A stretch of DNA of 64,000 nucleotides from Pseudonocardia sp. DSM 110487 (GTDB lineage: Bacteria > Actinomycetota > Actinomycetes > Mycobacteriales > Pseudonocardiaceae). A model generated the notes under the pieces. That model searched no databases and had not been told where the DNA came from. It was given only the letters and a program-made list of their open reading frames with translations. Below, one piece after another: positions 1 to 8,410 of this stretch. The DNA lies in assembly GCF_019468565.1 (NCBI RefSeq), contig NZ_CP080521.1, positions 1,054,001 to 1,118,000 of the forward strand, read 5' to 3'. Within the stretch, counting starts at the first letter, position 1. Each line of letters opens with the position of its first letter. A program made the position numbers and the translations under genes.

Positions 1-773
1 CGCAGCGCGTCGAGCATCTTGTCCTGGTGGCCGTGCGCGGTGTCGACCACGAGGACGTCGACGCTCGCGTCGAGCAGGGCCTTCGCCTTGACCCCCACGT
101 CGCCGTTGATCCCCACCGCGGCCGCGGTGCGCAGCCGGCCTGCGCCGTCGAGCGTCGGGCGGTAGAGCTCCGCCCGCAGTGCGCCGAACGCGGTGAGCAG
201 GCCGGCGAGGCGGCCGTCCGAGTCCAGCCCGAGCACCACCCGGCGGGAGCCCAGCGCCTCGAACACGTCACGCGGGGGCGTGTCGAGCGGGAGCGCGAGC
301 GGGTCGGGGTCGAGCACGTCGCGGAGCCGGGTGAAGCGGTCGACGCCGGTGCACGCCGCCTCGTCGACGGTGCCGACCGGGCGGCCGCCCTCGTCCACCA
401 CGACGACCGCGCCATGGGCCCGCTTGGGAAGCAGGTTGAGGGCGTCGGCGACGGCGTCCCCGGGCGTGAGCACCAGCGGCGTGTCCCACACCGGGTGCCG
501 TGACTTGATCCAGGCGACGATCTCGGCCACGGCCTCGGGCGCAACGTCCTGCGGGAGCACGGTGAGCCCGCCGCGGCGGGCCAGCGTCTCGGCCATCCGG
601 CGCCCGGCGACCGACGTCATGTTCGCGGCGACCACCGGGACCGTGGCCCCGCTGCCGTCGGCGGTGGTGAGGTCGACGTCGAACCGGGAGGCCACCGACG
701 ACCGGCCCGGGACGAGGAAGACATCGTCGTAGGTGAGGTCGTGGTTGGGCTCTTGCCTGTCGAGGAAGCGCAC
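1..773 (-). CDS. guaB1: GuaB1-type IMP dehydrogenase / GMP reductase family protein (3' part outside window)
   Basis: The N-terminal 257 codons of an IMPDH/GMPR-family protein that continues past base 1. The start of the TIM barrel is clear (LTYDDVFLVPGRS, then VVAANMTSVAG), followed by a CBS-domain pair at about residues 95-200 and re-entry into the barrel at DTAHGHQDKM. The catalytic Cys loop lies outside the window. The family interconverts IMP, XMP and GMP; the mycobacterial GuaB1 subtype is known to act as a GMP reductase, so purine salvage is the likely role. The GTG at 773-771 is chosen because a TAGACT -10 box sits 9 nt upstream and there is no Shine-Dalgarno sequence, which suggests leaderless translation. 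Confidence 0.85.
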   Translation of the reverse strand, partial: MRFLDRQEPNHDLTYDDVFLVPGRSSVASRFDVDLTTADGSGATVPVVAANMTSVAGRRMAETLARRGGLTVLPQDVAPEAVAEIVAWIKSRHPVWDTPLVLTPGDAVADALNLLPKRAHGAVVVVDEGGRPVGTVDEAACTGVDRFTRLRDVLDPDPLALPLDTPPRDVFEALGSRRVVLGLDSDGRLAGLLTAFGALRAELYRPTLDGAGRLRTAAAVGINGDVGVKAKALLDASVDVLVVDTAHGHQDKMLDAL

Positions 774-782
774 GAGACGACG

Positions 783-788
783 AGTCTA
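783..788 (-). promoter_or_regulatory. Candidate leaderless -10 box for guaB1
   Basis: TAGACT on the minus strand, 9 nt before the guaB1 GTG. Its first three bases are also the TAG stop codon of the upstream DUF3841 gene, so the promoter is embedded in that gene's end. Inferred from the actinobacterial TANNNT consensus. Confidence 0.4.
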
Positions 789-1289
789 CGCGCGTGCCGC
801 CCGGTCCGTGACCTCGTCCGGTGATCGGGGGAGCGGCCGGACCTCCCGCACCCACTCGGCGCGCATGAACGGCAGGCAAACCTGCACCAGCTTGTCCGCG
901 ATGGGCGTCGGCACGTCCCACCGCGGGACCGGGTCCACGCCGTCGGCCAGGTTGTAGAGGTAGTCGTTCCACACCCCGTAGTCGCTGGCGAGGACCAGTT
1001 CGGCGGGCGCGCTGAACTCGAGCGTGACGTACCCCTCCCAGGGCGGGTCGCCGACGAGCATGTGGGCGTCCTCCACGGCGACGCCGCACGATCCGCCCCA
1101 CGTCCACACGGGCGGCCTCCCCTGCGTGGACAGGCCCGCCCGCTCCATCGCGGCGACCATCGCGCCGTACGCCTCCGGGATCGACAGCCCGGACGGCACG
1201 TACTCCCACGCGCCGACGAGCTGCCCGGTGGCGTGCAGCTCGGCCACCCGCGCGGCCGGCTGGAACGACCACAGCAGCACCTCGCCCAC
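786..1289 (-). CDS. DUF3841-like hypothetical protein
   Basis: 167 residues starting MGEVLLWSFQ, soluble, with no signal peptide or membrane segment. The N-terminus (LLWSFQPAARVAELHATG) and Trp-rich middle (VWTWGG, YGVWNDYLYNL, PRWDVP) resemble the DUF3841 family, which has no known biochemical role. The GTG start at 1289 has GGAGAG 8 nt upstream; a second in-frame GTG follows three codons later. It ends directly in front of guaB1 and may share transcripts with it. The family assignment is from pattern memory. Confidence 0.65.
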   Translation of the reverse strand: MGEVLLWSFQPAARVAELHATGQLVGAWEYVPSGLSIPEAYGAMVAAMERAGLSTQGRPPVWTWGGSCGVAVEDAHMLVGDPPWEGYVTLEFSAPAELVLASDYGVWNDYLYNLADGVDPVPRWDVPTPIADKLVQVCLPFMRAEWVREVRPLPRSPDEVTDRAARA

Positions 1290-1358
1290 GGGCAGTACTC
1301 TCCGGATACGCGGCGCCCCGCTGCAACGCGATTCAGAGGCCGCGCGAACAGGCGGCTA

Positions 1359-1406
1359 CCCGCAGGTCGAGTAGCGCTGGGGCGCCTGCCCTACTCGACC
1401 ACCGGG
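1359..1406. terminator. Inverted repeat downstream of ligB
   Basis: A perfect 10-bp inverted pair, GGTCGAGTAG (1365-1374) and CTACTCGACC (1391-1400), with a 16-nt loop; the pairing extends outward to 16-bp arms with three mismatches. It lies just past the ligB stop, so it is a plausible rho-independent-like terminator without a U tract. Confidence 0.5.
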
Positions 1407-1423
1407 TGTCTGGCGCACGGGCT

Positions 1424-2965
1424 CTACTCGCGCAGCAAGGCTCGTACCGCGTCGATCGTGTCGGCCTCCGCAGGCGTCTTGTCCGGCCGGTAACGCAGCA
1501 CCCGGGCGAACCGGAGCGCGACGCCGCCCGGGTAGCGCGGGCTGCGCTGCACGCCGTCGAGCTCGATCTCGACCACCAGTTCGGGCCGGAGCAGCACTTC
1601 GTGCCTGTGCCCACCCGCCCCGCCGGCTTCCGTCCCCCGAGGCTCGTCGCGGGCGAGGCCCGGGAAGGTGGCGGTCTGCCATGCGAGCAGCTCGTCGGTC
1701 ATGCCCTTGAACGTCTTGCCCACCATGATCGGCTCGCCGCCGTCGGGATCGCGGGCTCCGAGGTGGATGTTGGAGAGCGAGCCGGTGCGCCGTCCGTAGC
1801 CCCACTCGGCGCCCAGCACGACCAGGTCGAGGGTGTGCACCGGCTTGACCTTCTGCCACGCCCTGCCACGCCGGCCCGCGGCGTACGGCGCGGTGAGGGA
1901 CTTGACCATGACGCCCTCGTGTCCGGCTTCGAGGGCGCGTTCGAGCAGCTCGGCGGCCTCCTCGGGAGAGGGGCGCACCGCCCCCGGCATCCGGTGGCCC
2001 GCCGCGGCCCGCTCCAGCGCGTCGAGCCGGTCGTGCAGCGGCTCGTCGAGCAGGTCGGTGCCGTCGAGGTGCAGGCAGTCGAAGAAGAACGGCTGCAGCA
2101 GCAGCTCGCCCGCGGCCGCGCCGAAGCGGCTCATCGTCTCCTGGAAGGGCCGAGGCCTGCCGTCGTCGCGCAGGGCGAGCGTCTCGCCGTCGAGCACCAC
2201 GGACCGACAGGGCAGGGAGCGGACCAGCTCGACGAGCTCGGGGACGCTCGAGGTGATCTCCCGAAGGGTGCGCGTCCAGACCCGCACCTCGTCGCCGTCG
2301 CGGTGGACCTGGATGCGGGCGCCGTCGAGCTTGAACTCGACGCTCGCCTCGGGCGCGAGCTCGGCCAGCGCGGTGTCGAGCGCATCGGCAGGGGACGCCA
2401 GCATGGGCCGGACCGGCCTGCCGACCCGCAGCGAGACCGCTTCGAGCCCGGCGACCCCTTCCGTGAGCGCGAGCCGGGCCGTGGCCGGAAGCTGCCCGGA
2501 GAGCATGAAGGCGCGCCGCACGACCGCGGCCGGGACCTCCGCCGCCGCGGCGATCGCCTCCAGCATCACGCCTTCGAGGGCGCCCTGGCGCAGTTCGCCG
2601 GTGAGCAGCCTGCGCAGGAAGGCCTGCTCGTCGGCGGTGGCTGCGCCGAACAGCTCGCCGAGCAGCGCGGCGCGGCGGGCCGTTGAACCCGCGCCCGTGG
2701 TGGCCGCCAGCTCGTCGAGGGTCTGCTCGACCGCGAGGACCTCCAGCGTGGGCCGCTCCGCAGGGCGGGCGTCGATTCCGGCGAGCGTGCGCCAGCCGGT
2801 GCCGAGCCGGTTCTGCCGCGGCTCGCCCGCCAGCCACGCGGTGGCGGGCTCGACCTCTGCCCCCTCGGCGCGGCGCAGCAGGGCGGCCAGCGCGGCCGTC
2901 TTCGCCGTGCGGGCGCGGGTGGCCCCAACTGCGGCGGAGGTGGCGACGACGTCGGCGAGGAGCAC
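1424..2965 (-). CDS. ligB: ATP-dependent DNA ligase (LigB type)
   Basis: 513 residues, about the length of mycobacterial LigB, with a similar N-terminus (MLLADVVATSAAVGATRAR). Order: N-terminal DNA-binding domain (1-190); nucleotidyltransferase domain with the adenylation motif EFKLDGARIQVHR, Lys212 being the nucleophile; later ligase motifs (VVLDGE, EGVMVKSL); and a C-terminal OB domain with VGKTFKGM and the RPELVVEIE region. It seals nicks using ATP; in actinobacteria it is accessory to the NAD-dependent LigA. GTG start at 2965. The preceding gene on this strand is the SARP regulator, 45 bp away, so co-transcription is possible but no shared function is evident. Confidence 0.93.
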   Translation of the reverse strand: MLLADVVATSAAVGATRARTAKTAALAALLRRAEGAEVEPATAWLAGEPRQNRLGTGWRTLAGIDARPAERPTLEVLAVEQTLDELAATTGAGSTARRAALLGELFGAATADEQAFLRRLLTGELRQGALEGVMLEAIAAAAEVPAAVVRRAFMLSGQLPATARLALTEGVAGLEAVSLRVGRPVRPMLASPADALDTALAELAPEASVEFKLDGARIQVHRDGDEVRVWTRTLREITSSVPELVELVRSLPCRSVVLDGETLALRDDGRPRPFQETMSRFGAAAGELLLQPFFFDCLHLDGTDLLDEPLHDRLDALERAAAGHRMPGAVRPSPEEAAELLERALEAGHEGVMVKSLTAPYAAGRRGRAWQKVKPVHTLDLVVLGAEWGYGRRTGSLSNIHLGARDPDGGEPIMVGKTFKGMTDELLAWQTATFPGLARDEPRGTEAGGAGGHRHEVLLRPELVVEIELDGVQRSPRYPGGVALRFARVLRYRPDKTPAEADTIDAVRALLRE

Positions 2966-3010
2966 GCATCCATCCTGGCAGCAGCCACCGACAGGTCACG
3001 AGAGCGCGGA

Positions 3011-6000
3011 TCAGGCGACCGCCCGCGGGTCGGCCGTAGCGCCCTCGGCGAATGCGGCGGCGAACCCGGCATCCCCCAGGGCGGCGCGGATGCGGGCGGA
3101 GATGCGCTCGACGTCGCCTCGCTCGGCGGGCGGCAGCGGCGCCCCGGTGCTCCTGCGGGTGGCGTCGGCCGTGCCGAGCAGGCGGGCCGCCCTGCGGTGC
3201 TCGCCGAGCAGCGCCATTGCCCCGGCCATCCCCTCGAGCGTCAACGCGATGGCGCGGGGCCCGCCGAGGGCGAGCGCCTCCCGGTACCCGGTGCGGTGCA
3301 GCCTCAGAGCGCGCTCGCCGTCCCCGCGCAGTTCGGCGACGAACCCGAGCTCGGCCAGCGGCGTCAGGGCGGCGAACCCCGTGGCATCGCCGTTCTCGTC
3401 GACCCATCGCGACAGGAGGCGTTCGGTCCGGTCGAGGTCGCCGCGCCGGCGTGCGGTGAGCGCGAGGCCGAACTCCGCGTAGCTCGCCAGCCCCGGGTTC
3501 GCCTGCTCGGTGGCGATCCGCAGCGCCCGCTCGTGGTAGGCGTCTGCGGCGTCGAGGTCGCCGGTGAGGAGCGCGATGCGCCCCAGCCCCGACAGCTGCC
3601 CGGAGATCTCCGGCCAGATGGCGAGGTCCTCCGCGATCCGCAGCGCGGCCGCATGCTGCCGGGCAGCCTCGGGGTAGTCGCCAGTGACCTCGGCGACGGT
3701 CGCGAGGGTGCCCATCGCCTGGAGCCGCCCCCACCGGTCGCCGATCTCCTCGAACAGCACGTCCGCGTGTCGTGCGTCGCGTCGGGCCGCGGACAGCTCG
3801 TCGCGGACCAGCCGGTACGACGCACGGGTGGCCAGCACCGCCGCGACGCCCCACCGGTCCGCGGCCGCACGGAACGTGCGCAGCACCGCGTCAAGGCGCT
3901 CCACTGAAGTGTCGGTGCCGCCGGTCTCCCATTGCGCGAACGCCATGAACCAGCGGAAGCGGGCCTTCACCAGCGCCTGCTGTGAGGTGTCCGCGTCGTC
4001 CGGGTCGAGGTCGGCGAGGTCGACGTCCAGGGGAGGGGCAGCGGTCCGCGCCCACGCGACGAGCCCGGCCCGCCACAGCCGCACCGCGGCCAGCGGCCCT
4101 GCGGTGTGTGGTGGAGCGGCGGCGAGCACCGCCGTCGCGGCCCGGATCCCCTCGTCCGGCCGCCCGCGCAGGAACCAGTACCAGGCCAGCGCGTCGACGA
4201 GCCGAAGCGCCGCCGAGCTGTCACCGGAGGCGAGGGCGTGGTCGAGCGCCGCACGCATGTTCGCGCTCTCTGCGTCGAGCCGTTCCAGCCAGTAGCGCTG
4301 CTCCCGTCCCCGCAAGTGCGGGGCCGCGTGCTCGGCGAGCGCGAGGTGGTTGCGGAGGTGGCGGGTCCGGACAGCGTCGGTCTCACCCGCATCGGCCAGC
4401 CGCTCGGCCGCGTACGCCGCCACGGAGTCGAGCAGCCGGAACCGGGTGCCGTCGCGGACGACCAGCGAGCGGTCCACGAGCTGGGCCATGGTGTCGAGGA
4501 CGGATGTGCCCGCGTCGCCGCAGATGTGCTCGGCCGCGTCCAGCGTGCACCCGCCCGCGAACACGGACAGCCGCCGCAGCACCGCCCGTTCGGCGTCGGT
4601 GAGCAGCTCCCAGCTCCAGTCCAGGGTGGCGCGTAGCGTCTGCTGGCGTACCGGAGATCCACGGCGCCCACCGGCGAGCAGGGCGAATCGGTCGCCGAGC
4701 CGTTCGAGGAGGGTGGGCAGGCCGAGGGAGCGCACGCGTGCCGCGGCGAGCTCGATCGCGAGCGGGATCCCGTCCAGCCTGCGGCAGACCTCGGTCGCGG
4801 TCGCCATCGTGTCGGCGTCGCGGACGAAGCGCGGGTCGGCCGCCGCGGCCCGGGCGGCGAACAGCGCGACGGCAGGTGAGTCCGGGTACTCCGCCGGGAG
4901 CGGTTCGACGAGGTGCAGTGCCTCGCCGGGCAGCTCGAGCGGTTCCCGGCTGGTGGCGAGCACCCGCAGGTCCGCAGCGGCGGCGAGTAGACGTGCGACG
5001 ACGTGCGCCACGGCGCCCACGACGTGCTCGCAGTTGTCCAGCACCAGCAGCCCCTGCCTGCTGCGCACCGCGTCCACGAGCCGGTGGAGCGCATCCGTCC
5101 CCGCCCCTGTCGGTAGGCGCTTGCCACGGCCTGCGTCGACACGCGCCCCGTACCCGTCGGCGACGGCCTCCGCGACGAGCGCCAGCGCGGCGGGCCCAGC
5201 GTCGCGCCCGGTGGCGGGGAGCCCGTCCAGCGCGACGAAGCGGGCGCCGTCGGCGAGCCGCGGGTCGAGCCGGTGCGCCACCGCGAGCGCGAGGCGGGTC
5301 TTCCCGACCCCGCCGATGCCGGCGAGGGTGACCAGCCGCTCTGTGCGCAGGAGCGCCGAGATCCGCTCGACGTCGTCGTCGCGGCCGACGAGGGGGCCCA
5401 GCGGCGCGGGGAGGGCGGGTCGGCTGCCGCGGTCCGCCGCCGCCCGGCGCAGACGGGGGTCGTGGGTGAGCACGGCGCGCTGGAGCGCGACGAGCACGGG
5501 GCCGGGGTCGGTGCCCAGCTCGTCCCGGAGCCGGGTCCGCAGCTCGTGGTAGGCGTCGAGGGCGTCGTTCGGGCGGCCCGCGAGGTACAGCGCGTGGATG
5601 TGCGCCGCCCGCAGCCGCTCCCGCAGCGGGTGCCGGGCGACGAGCTCCTCCAGCTCGCCCACGAGCAGCGCGTGCTCCCCGATGTCGAGCAACGCCTCCG
5701 CCCGGTCCTCGATGGCGACGAGCCGCAGCTCCTCGAGCCGGGCGGCGGCGGGGTGGGCGAAGAGCGCGTCGGCGACGTCGGCGTAGGCCGGTCCCCGCCA
5801 GAGCGCCAGAGCGTCGTCGAGCCGGGCGGCGCGGGCGCGGGGGTCCGCCTCTGCCCTCGCCCGTTCGAGCGCCTCGGTGAACCGGTCGGCGTCGACGGCA
5901 TCGGCGGGGACGTCGAGCCGGTAGCCGGGGGGCTGGGAGGCGATGAGCTCGCGCGCCCCCGGCTCGGCGTCGTCGAGCACGCGGCGCAGCTGCGACACCC

Positions 6001-6196
6001 TCGCCTGGAGGGCGCCCTTCGGGTCGGCGGGCTGCCGCTCGCCCCACAGGTCCTCGATCAGCCGGTCGGCCGCCACCGTCTCGCCGCGGTGCACCAGCAG
6101 GTGCGCGAGCAGCGTGCGGACCTTCAGCTCCGGCACCCGCACGAGGTCGCCGTGCTCCGTGCGCACCTCGACCGCGCCGAGCACCCCGAACCGCAC
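3011..6196 (-). CDS. SARP/AfsR-type transcriptional regulator with NB-ARC ATPase and TPR-like repeats
   Basis: 1061 residues from a GTG at 6196 (VRFGVLGAVEV). Upstream codons in the same frame reach 6541 but overlap the divergent reductase gene, so they are rejected. Domains: OmpR-like winged helix (1-90), bacterial transcriptional activator domain (about 95-245), NTPase with Walker A GIGGVGKTRLA near residue 297 and LLVLDNCEHVV as Walker B, then helical TPR-like repeats to the end. The family activates secondary-metabolism or transport genes and typically binds 11-bp-spaced direct repeats. Such repeats lie in the divergent promoter just upstream, so the reductase/exporter operon is the likely target. 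Confidence 0.88.
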   Translation of the reverse strand: MRFGVLGAVEVRTEHGDLVRVPELKVRTLLAHLLVHRGETVAADRLIEDLWGERQPADPKGALQARVSQLRRVLDDAEPGARELIASQPPGYRLDVPADAVDADRFTEALERARAEADPRARAARLDDALALWRGPAYADVADALFAHPAAARLEELRLVAIEDRAEALLDIGEHALLVGELEELVARHPLRERLRAAHIHALYLAGRPNDALDAYHELRTRLRDELGTDPGPVLVALQRAVLTHDPRLRRAAADRGSRPALPAPLGPLVGRDDDVERISALLRTERLVTLAGIGGVGKTRLALAVAHRLDPRLADGARFVALDGLPATGRDAGPAALALVAEAVADGYGARVDAGRGKRLPTGAGTDALHRLVDAVRSRQGLLVLDNCEHVVGAVAHVVARLLAAAADLRVLATSREPLELPGEALHLVEPLPAEYPDSPAVALFAARAAAADPRFVRDADTMATATEVCRRLDGIPLAIELAAARVRSLGLPTLLERLGDRFALLAGGRRGSPVRQQTLRATLDWSWELLTDAERAVLRRLSVFAGGCTLDAAEHICGDAGTSVLDTMAQLVDRSLVVRDGTRFRLLDSVAAYAAERLADAGETDAVRTRHLRNHLALAEHAAPHLRGREQRYWLERLDAESANMRAALDHALASGDSSAALRLVDALAWYWFLRGRPDEGIRAATAVLAAAPPHTAGPLAAVRLWRAGLVAWARTAAPPLDVDLADLDPDDADTSQQALVKARFRWFMAFAQWETGGTDTSVERLDAVLRTFRAAADRWGVAAVLATRASYRLVRDELSAARRDARHADVLFEEIGDRWGRLQAMGTLATVAEVTGDYPEAARQHAAALRIAEDLAIWPEISGQLSGLGRIALLTGDLDAADAYHERALRIATEQANPGLASYAEFGLALTARRRGDLDRTERLLSRWVDENGDATGFAALTPLAELGFVAELRGDGERALRLHRTGYREALALGGPRAIALTLEGMAGAMALLGEHRRAARLLGTADATRRSTGAPLPPAERGDVERISARIRAALGDAGFAAAFAEGATADPRAVA

Positions 6197-6214
6197 ATCG
6201 GCGACCGTACCGGC

Positions 6215-6247
6215 CGAAGCGGACCCGAAGCGGACCCGAAGGAGCGG
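6215..6247. promoter_or_regulatory. Candidate SARP operator: 11-bp direct repeats
   Basis: CGAAGCGGACC occurs twice in perfect tandem (6215-6225, 6226-6236), followed by a partial third unit (CGAAGGAGCGG). An 11-bp period matches the known spacing of SARP heptamer repeats. It lies between the divergent regulator and the flavin reductase gene, 35 bp before the latter's ATG. Confidence 0.5.
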
Positions 6248-6281
6248 CGCCCACCGTGGTGGCGAACCGAAGGGAGAAGAG

Positions 6282-6878
6282 ATGACCGAGGAACCGCTGC
6301 GCCTCACAGTGATCATCGGAAGTACCCGGGACGGCCGGTTCGCCCCCGTGGTGGCGGACTGGTTCGCCGGGCAGGCGCGTATGCGCGCGTACGCCGACGT
6401 CGACGTCATCGACCTGGCCGAGGCGTGGCTGCCCGACGTGCTCCCGGCCGACGACGCCACGGAGCTGCCGCAGCCCGTGCGAGACCTGCAGCCGTGGCTC
6501 GCTCGGGCCGACGCATTCGTCGTCGTCACGCCCGAGTACAACCACAGCTTCCCGGCGGCGCTGAAGAACGCGATCGACTGGTTCTTCGACGAGTGGCAGG
6601 CGAAGCCGGTCGGATACGTCTCCTACGGGGGCGTGAGCGGCGGGCTGCGCGCCGTGGAGCAGCTGAAGCTGGTGTTCAACGAACTGCACGCCACGTCAGT
6701 GCGCACCGGCGTCTGCTTCGTCGGCGGCTCGGACTGCTTCGACGCGGACGGCGGACCCCGTGAACCCGAGCGCTGCGAGCGGGCGGCGAAGGCGATGCTG
6801 GACGAGATCGCGTGGTGGGCGGACGCGCTGCGCCGTCAGCGGGCCCGCAGGCCCTACCGGGCGGGAGGCGCTGAGTGA
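6282..6878 (+). CDS. NADPH-dependent FMN reductase-like flavoprotein
   Basis: 198 residues with the flavodoxin-like fold of NAD(P)H:FMN reductases: N-terminal FMN phosphate loop IIGSTRDGRFAPVVADWF (residues 9-27), the substrate-pocket motif VVTPEYNHSFPAALKNAIDW, and SYGGVSGG further on. Members transfer electrons from NAD(P)H to FMN or quinones. The ATG at 6282 follows AGGGAGAAGAG. It overlaps the next MFS gene (GTGA), so the two are translationally coupled. The pair diverges from the SARP regulator, which suggests regulator-controlled reduction and export of an unknown compound. Confidence 0.85.
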   Translation: MTEEPLRLTVIIGSTRDGRFAPVVADWFAGQARMRAYADVDVIDLAEAWLPDVLPADDATELPQPVRDLQPWLARADAFVVVTPEYNHSFPAALKNAIDWFFDEWQAKPVGYVSYGGVSGGLRAVEQLKLVFNELHATSVRTGVCFVGGSDCFDADGGPREPERCERAAKAMLDEIAWWADALRRQRARRPYRAGGAE

Positions 6879-8389
6879 CCGCGACGGCGAGCTCCGAACG
6901 GGCCGGTTTCCGGGAGTGGTGCGGGCTGGCCGTGCTCGCCCTGCCGCTGCTCGTGCTGGCGATGGACGTGAGCGTGCTGTACCTCGCTTCCGTGGAGATC
7001 TCGGCCGACCTGCGTCCGAGCGCCACCCAGCAGCTGTGGATCCTCGACGTCTACGGGTTCTTCATCGGCGGCTTCCTGCTGACGATGGGGACGGTCGGCG
7101 ACCGGATCGGGCGGCGAAGGCTGCTGCTGATCGGCGGAGCGGCCTTCGCCGTCGCCTCGATGATCGCGGCCTACGCACCCACCGCCGAGGCGCTCATCGC
7201 GGCCCGTGCCCTACTCGGCATCGCGGGCGCGACGCTGATGCCGTCGACGCTCGGGCTGATCAGCACGATGTTCCGCGATCCAGCGCAGCGCTCGTTCGCG
7301 ATCGCCGTGTGGTTCACGACGTTCTCGGCGGGTGTGGCCGTCGGTCCGATGATCGGTGGCGCGTTGCTCCAGCACTTCTGGTGGGGCGCGGCGTTCCTCT
7401 TGGCCGTGCCTGCGATGGCGGCGCTGCTCGTGCTCGGCCCGGTGCTGCTGCCCGAGCAGCGCGGCACCGGGGGCGGGCGTCGCGTCGACCTGGTGAGCGT
7501 CGCTCTCTCGCTCGCCGCGATGCTCCCGCTGGTCTACGGGATCAAGGAGGTCGTCGCGCACGGTGTGGCCGTCGCCCCGCTCGCGGCGACCGCCGCAGGC
7601 CTCGGGTTCGGCGTCGGGTTCGTCCACAGGCAGCGCCGGCTGGCCGACCCGATGCTGGACGTCACGCTGTTCAGCCGGCGGGCGTTCGTCGGGGCGATCT
7701 CGGTGATGGTGCTCGGGATACTCGCCGTCAACGCCCTGCTGTTCCTGCTGCCGCAGTACCTGCAGCTCGTCCGTGGGATCCCGGTGCTGGAGGCCGGGCT
7801 GTGGATGGTCCCCGTCGCGCTGCTGCCCGTGCTCGGCTCGTTGTTGACCCCGCGCGCGGCAGGCCGTTTCGGCCGGTCCGCCGTGCTCGCCACCGCCGCT
7901 GCCGGCGGCGCGCTCGCCTGCCTCGCCCTGACGGGCGTGGACGCGGGCTCTGCCATGCCCGTGGTCGTCGGGCTCGTCGCGGTCGCGGCGCTGGGCTCCA
8001 CCCCGCTCGGGGTGCTGGGTACGGAACTCGTCGTGGGCTCTGTGCCCCCGGGGCGGGCGGGGTCCGCCGCAGCGGTGTCGGAGACGGCGGGCGAGCTCGC
8101 CGTCGCGCTCAGCGTGGCCGTGGCCGGCACGGTCCTCGCGGCCGTCTACCGGGTCCACGTGGACGGCGCGCTACCTGCTGGCCTCGCTCCAGACGCCGTC
8201 GGCACGGTCCGGGAGGGCCTCGCACCGGCGACCGCGGTGGCGGGGGAGCTGCCCGCACCCGTGGGTGTGCAGGTGCTGGACGTCGCTCGCGCGGGCTTCA
8301 CCGAGGGCTTCACGGCCGTCGGGTTCGTCGCGGCGGGCATGTTGGCCTGCGTCGTCGCGGTGGCCTTGGCCGTGCTGCGAGAGCGTTGA
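6875..8389 (+). CDS. MFS drug/metabolite exporter, DHA2 (14-helix) family
   Basis: 504 residues, almost entirely hydrophobic helices, about 14 by eye, as in EmrB/QacA-like exporters. Motif A appears as GTVGDRIGRRRLLLIGG after helix 2, and a helix 5 like antiporter motif C contains TFSAGVAVGPMIGGALL. The GTG start overlaps the reductase stop. Members are proton antiporters for toxic compounds or secondary metabolites. The substrate is unknown; pairing with a SARP regulator and a flavin reductase suggests export of a redox-active or endogenous product. Confidence 0.87.
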   Translation: MTATASSERAGFREWCGLAVLALPLLVLAMDVSVLYLASVEISADLRPSATQQLWILDVYGFFIGGFLLTMGTVGDRIGRRRLLLIGGAAFAVASMIAAYAPTAEALIAARALLGIAGATLMPSTLGLISTMFRDPAQRSFAIAVWFTTFSAGVAVGPMIGGALLQHFWWGAAFLLAVPAMAALLVLGPVLLPEQRGTGGGRRVDLVSVALSLAAMLPLVYGIKEVVAHGVAVAPLAATAAGLGFGVGFVHRQRRLADPMLDVTLFSRRAFVGAISVMVLGILAVNALLFLLPQYLQLVRGIPVLEAGLWMVPVALLPVLGSLLTPRAAGRFGRSAVLATAAAGGALACLALTGVDAGSAMPVVVGLVAVAALGSTPLGVLGTELVVGSVPPGRAGSAAAVSETAGELAVALSVAVAGTVLAAVYRVHVDGALPAGLAPDAVGTVREGLAPATAVAGELPAPVGVQVLDVARAGFTEGFTAVGFVAAGMLACVVAVALAVLRER

Positions 8390-8410
8390 TCGGCGCGCGA
8401 GGATGGTGGG

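Noticed and set aside
1356..3854. An 832-codon open frame on the minus strand over ligB and the regulator
   Set aside because: Extremely Arg/Pro/Ala-rich sequence in a different frame from two well-recognised genes; an artefact of high GC.
6197..6541. N-terminal extension of the SARP regulator
   Set aside because: It would overlap the divergent FMN reductase gene and its ribosome site, and has no family similarity.
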